From Candidatus Methanoperedens nitratireducens (lineage in GTDB: Archaea > Halobacteriota > Methanosarcinia > Methanosarcinales > Methanoperedenaceae), in contig DYGR01000023.1 of the NCBI GenBank assembly GCA_020724545.1, forward strand, positions 1 through 45,897: a stretch of 45,897 bases of DNA, given 5' to 3'. Shown piece by piece: positions 1 to 6,657 of the stretch. The notes beneath the pieces are model-generated. The model saw only the letters and a list, made by a program, of their open reading frames with translations, was not told the DNA's origin and made no database searches. Position 1 is the first letter of the stretch. Every line of letters starts with the position of its first letter. The position numbers and the translations under genes are program-made.

Positions 1-149
1 CCAGTTAGAGCCGCATCGGAGTTGTTAGAAGGCGTTTTTAAATCCAGCACACTGACCCTTTCAGGTACGTTTAATACTGGATCACAGTTGCTACGAACGT
101 GCGGAATATCCGTAGGTGTGTATGTATTTCTTTCTTCTAACTGCTGCAT
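1..149 (-). CDS. Partial unknown protein (N-terminal 49 residues)
   Basis: An open frame starts with ATG at 147-149 and runs without a stop off the left edge. A strong Shine-Dalgarno sequence (AGGAGG) lies about 9 bases before the ATG. The visible protein begins MQQLEERNTYTPTDIPHVRS and continues with a stretch containing NCDPVLNVPERVSVLDLK. I do not recognise the family from this fragment. It is preceded on the same strand by a compact three-helix RNA structure whose closing stem overlaps the ribosome binding site, so its translation may be controlled. That the gene is real is inferred from the ribosome binding site and the open frame; its function is unknown. Confidence 0.6.
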   Translation of the reverse strand, partial: MQQLEERNTYTPTDIPHVRSNCDPVLNVPERVSVLDLKTPSNNSDAALT

Positions 150-161
150 ATTTTAATGCCT

Positions 162-231
162 CCTGGTCAACCTGTTACCCTTGCTCCTCACGGAACAAGC
201 CCCTTCCGAAAAGGAGGGGTGATTGACCTGG
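162..231 (-). promoter_or_regulatory. Three-way-junction leader RNA overlapping a ribosome binding site
   Basis: On the minus strand the leader of the gene at 1-149 can fold into a closing stem (fwd 223-231 with 162-170: CC-A-GGTCAA against TTGACC-A-GG, 8 pairs with one A/A mismatch). It holds two adjacent hairpins: 200-219 (CCCCTCC side pairing with GGAAGGGG) and 180-199 (CTTGTTCC, loop GTGA, GGAGCAAG, 8 pairs including one G-U, capped by a GNRA-type tetraloop). The 3' strand of the closing stem ends in CCAGG, which is part of the AGGAGG ribosome binding site. This is the geometry of a riboswitch or protein-binding leader. I could not match it to any known riboswitch class. Confidence 0.5.
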
Positions 232-309
232 TTCTGAATAATGCGCTGTGTTGTAAATACATTTCTATAGCCGAAATTTTTAACATAATAAACGACATGA
301 AATGATCAT

Positions 310-463
310 ATGAAAGTATTAAGCTATCGAATCCTGCTTAGAAAGGAACCAGAGGGGGGATATACAGTAATAGTTCCTTCTCTTCCTGGCTGTATTACAT
401 ATGGAGATACCAACAGAGGAAGGAACTTTGGAGTACTCTCTAACGGTAGAGGCTTATGCCTAA
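310..463 (+). pseudogene. HicB-like antitoxin remnant
   Basis: The frame from ATG 310 encodes MKVLSYRILLRKEPEGGYTV followed by IVPSLPGCITYGDT, which is the N-terminal half of the HicB/UPF0150 antitoxin fold (a partial RNase H-like fold, usually 65-80 residues here followed by EEAL). Right after GDT the reading frame is lost. Another frame continues with PTEEGTLEYSLTVEAYA and stops at 461-463, against the end of trmY. No HicA toxin is nearby. This is read as a frameshifted relic and not a working antitoxin. Confidence 0.5.
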
Positions 464-1050
464 ACTTCCTTCTCTTTTTCTTGCCTGTCCATCTCATTAT
501 GCACCAAGACAATACAGTGATCAGCATGTAGTGATAGCGGACCTACACTTACAACTTCATATTCATATCCTTCAATTAATTTCTCCTCCTCATCCGTCAG
601 ACCAAGATGATCACCCAGCACGAATAGAGGCTCCTCAAATCTCTTTCCCCGGATATCCTCGCCATCTTCTCTCAGATATATTATTTTTTTATTTAATTCG
701 CTTAAAAGGTCGCCAAAATCTCCTTTCCTGATGCTCACACCTGGCATAGATTCAGTCCAGAATTCCTGCGCACTCTTTTCAAGGGCTTTCTTTATAAGTG
801 AAGCCGCGCTTCGCTCATCAGGGCTCAGGTATCTTACCTCATTTCCATCAAAGCGGATGAGCTTTGGCGGGTCGGGTTCCCCTTTGAGTACAAGGTATAC
901 GCGAACATCCCTGCGCAGATCATGGGAGAGGAAGAGCGTGGCATTAACGCACCTGCAGAGGATATCCATACGTCCTGCTGCGCCTGGAAGGTCGTTGAGC
1001 GAGAAAGGTGCTGTAACTGCTTTGTGGCCGATTATGATGAATTGCTTCAT
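460..1050 (-). CDS. trmY: tRNA (pseudouridine(54)-N1)-methyltransferase TrmY
   Basis: The 196-residue protein matches the archaeal TrmY family (formerly DUF358), a SPOUT-class methyltransferase that uses SAM to make N1-methylpseudouridine at position 54 of tRNA. Recognisable stretches are SHDLRRDVRVYLVL, a middle block RFDGNEVRYLSPDERS, and the C-terminal SPOUT knot with LGDHLGL and VGPLSLHADHCIVLVHNE. Length is normal for the family. The C-terminal tail MDRQEKEKEV is charged. The ATG at 1050 has no obvious Shine-Dalgarno. It is a single gene between a HicB relic and histidine kinases, so its context adds nothing to the assignment. Confidence 0.9.
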   Translation of the reverse strand: MKQFIIIGHKAVTAPFSLNDLPGAAGRMDILCRCVNATLFLSHDLRRDVRVYLVLKGEPDPPKLIRFDGNEVRYLSPDERSAASLIKKALEKSAQEFWTESMPGVSIRKGDFGDLLSELNKKIIYLREDGEDIRGKRFEEPLFVLGDHLGLTDEEEKLIEGYEYEVVSVGPLSLHADHCIVLVHNEMDRQEKEKEV

Positions 1051-1122
1051 GGGAGGAAGAGATGCATATGGAATATTAAAGGTAGCTTATGCCTGATGTC
1101 TCTGGGGTTCAACGAAGGGCTA

Positions 1123-2970
1123 TCATTGCTGAAAATTTCTCACTGGTATCGTAAAATAGAATGTCGAGCCCCTGCCTGCCTCAGATTCAGCCCAGATTCT
1201 GCCGCCGTGGCGCTCCACGATCCTCTTGCATATCGCAAGTCCTATGCCTGTACCAGGGTATTCGCTTTTTGTGTACTGGCGCTGGAATAGCTGGAAGAGG
1301 CGTCCGAAGAATTCAGGGGCTATTCCTATCCCGTTATCTTTTACTGAGAAAACCCATTCATTCTCCTTTCTTCTGGCAGAGACATGAACATGCGGCGGCT
1401 CCTCTCTTCTGAACTTGATACCATTACTGATCAGATTCTGGAACAACTGAATAATTTGAGTGGGATCAGCCATTATAGCAGGCAGAGGATCATGGGTCAC
1501 AAAAGCATTATTCTCCTCAATAATCACCTTAAGATTAGCCACTGCCTGATCAAAGGCTGCCTCAATGTTAGTAGGCTCAAACGGCTTGCCGCGCGTGCCA
1601 ACCCGTGAATACGCAAGCAGATCCTCGATCATCCTCTGCATCCGTGTGGCACCATCCACAATGTAAGCAATGAACTCATCAGCACTCCTGTCAAGCTTAC
1701 CTTTATATCGCCTTTCCAGCAGTTGAGTAAAGCCTGATATCATGCGCAGCGGTTCCTGGAGATCATGTGAGGCTACGTATGCGAATTGCTCAAGTTCTGC
1801 ATTCGAGCGGGCAAGCTCTGCAGTCCACCGCTTGCGTTCGATTGTTTTTCCCAATCGTTCAGTAATGGCGTTAATCAGGTCTCTCTCTTCTTTCAAGAAA
1901 GGTCCTTCATCACTTTTTGGTCTTTCCTCCAGATAACAGACCTCTAAATATCCGACATGTTCACTACTTACAATGATATCGCTTCTCTGGTTCCAGATAG
2001 TTTTCTTAAAGTTACTCGTTCTGAATTCTTTATTCTCGAAAATAACCCGTGCACAGGTAATTTCCGGATACTGATATGCAGGCGGTATGAGTTCGACTGT
2101 CCGCTTAAGCATGTCCTCCAGTGAAATATCCTGTTTCTCAAGATTAGAAATGGCATAAAGGCAATTTAGTTCTTTGATACGCTCGCCAAGATCATAGGTC
2201 GTTCTTCGAAGTTTCTCCTCAGCACGCTTTCGCTCGGTGATTTCAGCCTTCAGGGATTCGTTTGTTTTAGTCAGCTCTGCTGTCCTTTCTCGAACCCGTA
2301 TCTCCAGCTCATCGTATGCTCTGCGCAGTGCCTCCTCTGCCCTCTTGCGTTCTGTTATATCGCGCGCCACAGCCACTGTATAGCTATTTTTCCCAATTAC
2401 TGTATAACTGACATTTACCTCCACAGGAAATGTCGTACCATCTCTGCGCCTGTGTCGGCCTTCCATAACTACATACCCTTTTCTTGTGACCTCATTAACA
2501 TGTTCTTTCCAGGAAAAATCATCTGGTAGAACAGCTTCAATATCAAATACCTGCATATTGAGGAGTTCTTCCCGTGCGTATCCAAGGCTGGTGCATGCTT
2601 TATCATTGACATCAAGAATACGGCCTGTCTGTGGATCATCCACAAAAATAGCATCGTTTGATCGATCGATTAGACTTCGAAATAACCGCAACCTGTCCTC
2701 AGTTCGCTTACGCTCTGTGATATGCATGACAAGCGGATGGAACAGGAAAAAGTAAAGCGTAGGAGAAAGAAGAACAATCAGTAGAGCAGAATCGATTAAC
2801 ACCACAATCCACAGGGGAAGGGGTGGTAGTAGGGACAGGAATATCATTACAAAGGCTTCGATAATGAAAATCGAAAGAGCCATTATTATAAGTAATCGGT
2901 AAGGCGACTTGTAGACAGATGGGGTTTTATCTTTATCCCCGTAGCTATAAACTACTTCATCTTTTGTCAT
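1123..2970 (-). CDS. Membrane-anchored PAS sensor histidine kinase
   Basis: The 615-residue protein has two hydrophobic segments near residues 25-50 and 53-78, joined by a very short loop, so almost nothing is exposed outside the cell. A PAS domain follows (about 95-215, ending in the usual DITERKRAEE), then a coiled-coil linker (about 215-265), a GAF-like region (about 265-385) and a HisKA dimerisation domain with the likely phosphoacceptor His402 in ASHDLQEP. The HATPase_c domain has NLISNGIKF (N box), DNGIGI (G1) and GTGIGLAICKRIVERHGG (G2). No receiver domain is attached and no response regulator gene is visible in the window. A close paralogue lies directly behind it. The signal sensed is unknown. 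Confidence 0.9.
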   Translation of the reverse strand: MTKDEVVYSYGDKDKTPSVYKSPYRLLIIMALSIFIIEAFVMIFLSLLPPLPLWIVVLIDSALLIVLLSPTLYFFLFHPLVMHITERKRTEDRLRLFRSLIDRSNDAIFVDDPQTGRILDVNDKACTSLGYAREELLNMQVFDIEAVLPDDFSWKEHVNEVTRKGYVVMEGRHRRRDGTTFPVEVNVSYTVIGKNSYTVAVARDITERKRAEEALRRAYDELEIRVRERTAELTKTNESLKAEITERKRAEEKLRRTTYDLGERIKELNCLYAISNLEKQDISLEDMLKRTVELIPPAYQYPEITCARVIFENKEFRTSNFKKTIWNQRSDIIVSSEHVGYLEVCYLEERPKSDEGPFLKEERDLINAITERLGKTIERKRWTAELARSNAELEQFAYVASHDLQEPLRMISGFTQLLERRYKGKLDRSADEFIAYIVDGATRMQRMIEDLLAYSRVGTRGKPFEPTNIEAAFDQAVANLKVIIEENNAFVTHDPLPAIMADPTQIIQLFQNLISNGIKFRREEPPHVHVSARRKENEWVFSVKDNGIGIAPEFFGRLFQLFQRQYTKSEYPGTGIGLAICKRIVERHGGRIWAESEAGRGSTFYFTIPVRNFQQ

Positions 2971-3021
2971 TTACGTTAATGTACCGCTTATCTTATATGT
3001 TGTTAATTATATTTAAAATAG

Positions 3022-4107
3022 CTATTCGCCTCTTCTCACCGGTATTGTGAAGTAAAAGGCCGAACCTCTGCCTGCCTCAGATTCAACCCATATTCGTCCT
3101 CCAGGGCGCTCCACGATCCTCTTGCAGATCGCAAGGCCAATGCCTGTACCAGGATATTCGCTGGTATACTCGCGCTGGAATAGCTGGAAAATGCGGCCAA
3201 AGAACTCAGGTGATATTCCTATCCCATTATCCTGAACCGAGATAATCCATTCATTTCCCTTTCTTTCAGCCGAAACATGAACACGCGGCGGCTCTCCCTT
3301 TCTGAATTTGATACCGTTACCGATCAGATTCTGGAGCAACTGAACCATCTGAGTGGCATCAGCCATTACAATGGGCAGGGGATCGTGAGTTACAATAGCC
3401 TTATTTTCCTCAATTGCCATCTTAAGATTGGTAATTGCCTGCTCTAAGACTGCTTCGCAATCTGTCAGCTCAAATGGCTTGCCGCGCGTCTCATCGTGTG
3501 AAGCTATGTATGCAAACTGCTCAAGTTCAGCATTCGAGCGCCGCAGTTCTTCCTCTGCTCGCTTGCGCTGTGTGATATCGCGGAAGAAAACCGATATGCC
3601 TTTTTTGTAAGGGAAGCCCCTTGCCTCGAACCATGTATCAAGAGGCGGGTAGAACTGCTCGAACTTGACCGTGATATTCTCAGCCACTGCCCTGTGAAGC
3701 TCCCTGTAGGAGACCGTATCAACGATATCGGGGAATACATCCCAGTATATCCTGCCGATAAGGTCGCTTCGCTTCTTCCTCAGGAGCTGCTCGGCCTTTG
3801 GATTCATATATGTAACCCTCCACTTTTGATCGAGGGCCAGGAACGCATCTGTGACACTTTCAAGTATTGTGGTGATCCCACTGCGATCTTCGTCAGTACA
3901 GCACTGTCCGCAGAACGCATCTGCTATGCTCTCAAGCATTGTGACCCGTTCATCCGCGGCAGGAGCTTCGCAGCATATCAAATCTTGCTCCCCCTCTGAT
4001 CGCCTGATCTGTGTCTCTGATTTTTCTTTTTCTAACTCAGCAACTCTCCGGCGCAGCTCCACCAATTCATTTATTAATTGTCCTTTTGTATTATCCTCTA
4101 TTTTCAC
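3022..4107 (-). CDS. PAS histidine kinase lacking most of the dimerisation domain
   Basis: The 361-residue soluble paralogue of the upstream-neighbour kinase has an N-terminal coiled coil (1-35), a PAS domain (about 75-185, with the motif ILESVTDAFLALDQ) and a complete HATPase_c domain (N box NLIGNGIKF, DNGIGI, GTGIGLAICKRIVERPGG). Compared with the gene at 1123-2970, the sequence runs ELEQFAYIASHDE and then jumps straight to TRGKPFEL. About 54 codons covering the rest of helix 1 and all of helix 2 of HisKA are missing, in frame. The candidate phosphoacceptor His204 remains, but the four-helix dimer bundle cannot form. It may be inactive or act as a partner of the full-length paralogue; this is inference. 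Confidence 0.8.
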   Translation of the reverse strand: MKIEDNTKGQLINELVELRRRVAELEKEKSETQIRRSEGEQDLICCEAPAADERVTMLESIADAFCGQCCTDEDRSGITTILESVTDAFLALDQKWRVTYMNPKAEQLLRKKRSDLIGRIYWDVFPDIVDTVSYRELHRAVAENITVKFEQFYPPLDTWFEARGFPYKKGISVFFRDITQRKRAEEELRRSNAELEQFAYIASHDETRGKPFELTDCEAVLEQAITNLKMAIEENKAIVTHDPLPIVMADATQMVQLLQNLIGNGIKFRKGEPPRVHVSAERKGNEWIISVQDNGIGISPEFFGRIFQLFQREYTSEYPGTGIGLAICKRIVERPGGRIWVESEAGRGSAFYFTIPVRRGE

Positions 4108-4266
4108 TTTGTCTACCAGTTCTCCCGATCGTTACGTTTTTGCCTTGGATTAATCCTACAGTTATTAATCCAGATAAATATTAGCTTGGTTTGATTGCCA
4201 CACTACTGACAGCAAGAATTATTAGGTATGAAATATGATTGTTAACAATGATAAGGGTGTGAATAA

Positions 4267-4644
4267 TTGTTCAGAAGATTTTTGGAAGCTTATATCGATG
4301 TTTGCAATAATGTCGTAACCAGTTCAGCAAATTCTGTTCTGATGTTTGAGGCTGGTGAGCAAGCTGCTATGGATCTTAAGACCTCGAAGATAGAGGATAT
4401 CCAGGGGGAATTTGATAAAGCTGGTATGAGAGTAGCCATCGAAGTAGGTGAAAAAAAAGTGACATTCAGGATCAAAGGACTGCCGATGAGGGGGAAAGAA
4501 TGTACATACTGTGATATGTTGAGGGGATTTTTTGGAGGAATAGCCCGAAAGCATCTTGATCCACGATATTATTGTAAAAAAGGTGCAGAATGTATCCCTG
4601 AGGACGAAGGAGAATGTATTTTCGTGGCGGAGCTGATAAAATGA
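4267..4644 (+). CDS. Small cysteine-containing protein, V4R-like
   Basis: A 125-residue protein starts at TTG 4267, preceded by AAGGGTG about 8 bases upstream. The C-terminal half has ECTYCDMLRGFFGGIARKHL, then YYCKKGAECIPEDEGECIF. The spacing of cysteines and the final hydrophobic strand resemble the 4-vinyl reductase (V4R) domain, a small-ligand or metal sensor seen in archaeal regulators, but the resemblance is weak. It diverges from the histidine kinase pair at 1123-4107 and is followed by another unknown gene on the same strand. A role in signalling is only suggested by this position. Confidence 0.6.
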   Translation: MFRRFLEAYIDVCNNVVTSSANSVLMFEAGEQAAMDLKTSKIEDIQGEFDKAGMRVAIEVGEKKVTFRIKGLPMRGKECTYCDMLRGFFGGIARKHLDPRYYCKKGAECIPEDEGECIFVAELIK

Positions 4645-4715
4645 ATATACACGCTATGATGCAGACTGAAAGCTATCAAATCTTTTAGGGAAGCGGATAT
4701 GCAAAAAGGTGAGAG

Positions 4716-5324
4716 ATGCCAAAAGATTTGACTGTAACCCTGACAGATATGGAGTATGAGATTCTTAAAAAGATAAGAATAGTCGAAGGAGAGGATGGCG
4801 AAAAACTAAGAAATCTTTTGAGGTTCTATATAGCTACCATACCAGAGTTAAAATCATCAGAATATGCCCTGAAGAGAAGTGAGAATAAGGAAGAGATTGA
4901 AGAGATCCTGCGTGGGGTATGGGCTCAATATGAACTGACAGATCATCCGGTCGAGCAATGGAAAGAGGATAAAATCGATAGATTGATGAGCGACCTTGTT
5001 GAGATCAATGCTCTTGTAAGAACAGGCGAGCGAGAATTCATACCCAACAGTAAATTCAGAAGCCTGTTCAAAATGCTGCTTCACGATATTGCAACAGAAT
5101 CAAGGGATATGGATGAGTACTCTGCAGCGTGTGTGGCTACAATCCAGCTTCTGATGGAGTTTGGGGTCGGGGTACTGAGCAAAGGTGATATAAGAGACGG
5201 GGCTATTTTAATTAACGAGGGATGGATGTTTGCTTATGCAACAGCAATGAAGAGAGCAAGGGAATTCATGAAGACCAAAAAGTTATTCCCGGAGGCTCCT
5301 GAGCACACTCCAGAACCGGCATAG
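4716..5324 (+). CDS. Unknown protein, mostly helical
   Basis: A 202-residue protein starts at ATG 4716 behind the ribosome binding site GGTGAGAG. It opens with MPKDLTVTLTDMEYEILKKI, a short beta strand and helix that resemble the N-terminus of ribbon-helix-helix DNA-binding proteins. The rest is charged and helical with no cysteines outside one AACVAT stretch, and the C-terminal tail ends APEHTPEPA. I recognise no family. It follows the V4R-like gene after about 70 bases and is probably cotranscribed with it. Confidence 0.6.
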   Translation: MPKDLTVTLTDMEYEILKKIRIVEGEDGEKLRNLLRFYIATIPELKSSEYALKRSENKEEIEEILRGVWAQYELTDHPVEQWKEDKIDRLMSDLVEINALVRTGEREFIPNSKFRSLFKMLLHDIATESRDMDEYSAACVATIQLLMEFGVGVLSKGDIRDGAILINEGWMFAYATAMKRAREFMKTKKLFPEAPEHTPEPA

Positions 5325-5349
5325 AGTAGCGTTTCCCTGTGTAAAAAAA

Positions 5350-5382
5350 TTAGAGATGAGAACGTACAATTGCCATCTCTAA
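5350..5382. terminator. Hairpin between converging genes
   Basis: TTAGAGATG (5350-5358) and CATCTCTAA (5374-5382) form a perfect 9-bp stem with a 15-base loop. It sits between the end of the plus-strand gene at 5324 and the end of the minus-strand gene at 5386, with an A-run on one side and TTTT on the other, so it could act in both directions. Confidence 0.5.
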
Positions 5383-5385
5383 CTA

Positions 5386-5664
5386 TCAGGCTACAATTTT
5401 TTCTGCTCGCTTAACAATGTCCTCTGAAGGCACACCGCCAGTGTTCATTTCTTCTCTGAAGGCAAAGGATGGCCAGTCACCGGGAAGCTCATCAGTTAGC
5501 GCAAGCTGACGCTTGATCTCATCATTATCTATCATTCTGGCAATGGCGTGCGATGTGAGAACACTGTTGTTCTCTATACCATTCATTAGAATTACACGTG
5601 CCCTTGTATAGGCATCCACCGAATTCTTATCATAGGGCGGTACGATCATCTTGTTCCAGTTCAT
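5386..5664 (-). CDS. Unknown small protein
   Basis: A 92-residue protein starts at ATG 5664 (MNWNKMIVPPYDKNSVDAYT). A longer frame from TTG 5691 exists but overlaps the VapC relic, so the ATG is preferred. The sequence contains ARVILMNGIENNSVLTSHAI and a conserved-looking GDWPSFAFREEMN stretch with no cysteines. It looks soluble and helical. I do not recognise the family. It lies immediately behind a decayed VapBC pair but does not look like part of a toxin system. Confidence 0.5.
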   Translation of the reverse strand: MNWNKMIVPPYDKNSVDAYTRARVILMNGIENNSVLTSHAIARMIDNDEIKRQLALTDELPGDWPSFAFREEMNTGGVPSEDIVKRAEKIVA

Positions 5665-5680
5665 AACACAGATCGTAGTA

Positions 5681-5935
5681 TTATTTGACAAGTTTTAACG
5701 CTGTTTTTAAGTCGATAGGTTTGATAATATTCTTTAAAGGTTTAAAATGCTCGTCGTCTGTCATGTACATTTTTTCTTTATCTTTCATGCCGCGTATCTT
5801 AATCAATTCCGTGAGCGTAATTACCGAAGCAAGCCCGGTCATCTTTTCATTCTGTATTGCCCGAGCAAGCTCAAAATATGAATCATCTATGAGGATGTCA
5901 GCCACATGCATCGTATCGATCAGTATAGTTATCAT
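5681..5935 (-). pseudogene. VapC-type PIN toxin with internal deletion
   Basis: The 84-residue frame starts MITILIDTMHVADILIDDSY, which matches the first PIN-domain strand with its Asp, then ASVITLTELIKIRG with the conserved Glu. It jumps directly to MTDDEHFKPLKNI, the C-terminal PIN segment with the last acidic residues. The middle of a normal PIN domain (about 40 residues, including the D(A/C)xIAA-type block) is missing. A toxin with this gap is very unlikely to cut RNA. It starts 1 base after the stop of a VapB-like remnant. Confidence 0.6.
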
Positions 5936-6100
5936 CTAATATCTATCTTCTCTGCGCATCTCTTCGATTTGCTTTCTTACAGCTTTCGGGTCAAGGTCTG
6001 ACCACGTCCCACAGAGCGTGGTAATATCAGTGGGCGGAAGTATTTTAATACAGCCGTCCTCTTCTATGATCGCCAGCTTCTCGCCTTTCGATAAATCACT
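5936..6100 (-). pseudogene. VapB/AbrB-type antitoxin remnant
   Basis: A minus-strand frame bounded upstream by a stop at 6101-6103 encodes SDLSKGEKLAIIEEDGCIKI, then LPPTDITTLCGTWSDLDPKA and VRKQIEEMRREDRY, with its stop at 5936-5938. KGEKLAIIEEDG is the second half of the SpoVT/AbrB DNA-binding fold, and the tail is a typical toxin-binding helix. The first half of the fold and a start codon are missing in this frame. The stop abuts the ATG of the VapC relic, which preserves the usual vapBC arrangement. Confidence 0.55.
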
Positions 6101-6264
6101 TTATGACGTGTCTCAGTAGCAGAAAAGGGATAAGCAAAGATTATTTCGTCATTTTTCCTCGTTATAATATCAACATTGCTGGATTTGCAGGCAGGGCAGA
6201 TAACGCTATTATTTTTCACCTCAATTATCCTTGAGATAAGTTCGTTCTTTATTGAGTAGATCAC
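6064..6264 (-). CDS. Possible small zinc-ribbon protein
   Basis: A 66-residue frame from GTG 6262-6264 contains VICPACKSSNVDIITRKND (one CxxC knuckle) and reads into the antitoxin relic in a different frame. The first half looks protein-like, but the last 15 residues are out of frame with the VapB remnant, so it is probably the start of a gene that was joined to the relic by a deletion. It may be a pseudogene. Confidence 0.3.
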   Translation of the reverse strand: MIYSIKNELISRIIEVKNNSVICPACKSSNVDIITRKNDEIIFAYPFSATETRHKVIYRKARSWRS

Positions 6265-6322
6265 GAACCTTCACACATATTTCACACTCTTGTTTATATA
6301 CATGAGATCTTAAAAAAACATC

Positions 6323-6395
6323 TGGATTTCCCCCTCTCCCATCTATATAAAAAACTATTTTCCTGTCCCACAGGCAAAAAAAAGGGGGAAATCCA
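6323..6395 (+). ncRNA. Candidate small RNA, unit 1
   Basis: The expected transcription start, about 24 bases after the TATA box at 6293-6300, falls at the 5' arm TGGATTTCCCCCT (6323-6335). This arm pairs perfectly over 13 bases with AGGGGGAAATCCA (6383-6395). The 47-base interior holds a second hairpin, CCTGT-CCC-ACAGG (6362-6374). There is no open reading frame of note. The unit would give an RNA of about 73 bases closed by its own ends. Function unknown; it does not match a tRNA, C/D box or CRISPR repeat that I know. Confidence 0.5.
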
Positions 6396-6476
6396 TCTAT
6401 TACTACAGGCTGATAGTACCCATTTCACACATACCTCACAATTCTGTTTATATACCTTAACTCTTAAATGATACTA

Positions 6477-6545
6477 TGGACTCCCTTTCTCTTCATATTT
6501 TACACCTTTTACTCTATCTCGGAGTTAGAAAAGAGAGGGAGTCCC
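6477..6545 (+). ncRNA. Candidate small RNA, unit 2
   Basis: The same spacing from the TATA box at 6447-6454 places the start at GGACTCCCTTTCT (6478-6490), which pairs with AGAGAGGGAGTCC (6532-6544) through 13 pairs including one G-U. The interior contains a small ACTC/GAGT hairpin (6510-6525 region). The stem sequence differs from unit 1, so the pairing has been kept while the bases changed. The end of the unit is about 110 bases before the glycogen synthase start. Confidence 0.5.
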
Positions 6546-6657
6546 ATACCAGGTCTCTTAGCATAATACCTGAAACAATGGAAACGATCTGTAAGCGGTG
6601 AAGTTAACTATAATTGTAAGAACATCTAATATGAGTATATGAGCGGGGTTAGGGAGC

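Larger units (their letters stand above)
6270..6546 (+). repeat. Tandem duplicated promoter-plus-stem unit (two copies)
   Basis: Two copies of one arrangement lie 154 bases apart. Each begins TTCACACATA, has the TATA box TTTATATA (6293-6300 and 6447-6454), then exactly 23 bases, then a GGA(T/C)T stem arm. The promoter parts are clearly related over about 45 bases (TTCACACATA...CTTAAA in both). The transcribed parts differ in sequence but share the layout of a 13-bp closing stem. This looks like an old duplication of a small RNA gene. Confidence 0.6.

Noticed and set aside
150-240. tRNA gene or hammerhead-type ribozyme
   Set aside because: Three helices only, no anticodon or T-arm pattern and no CUGAUGA/GAAA core; a leader RNA fits better.
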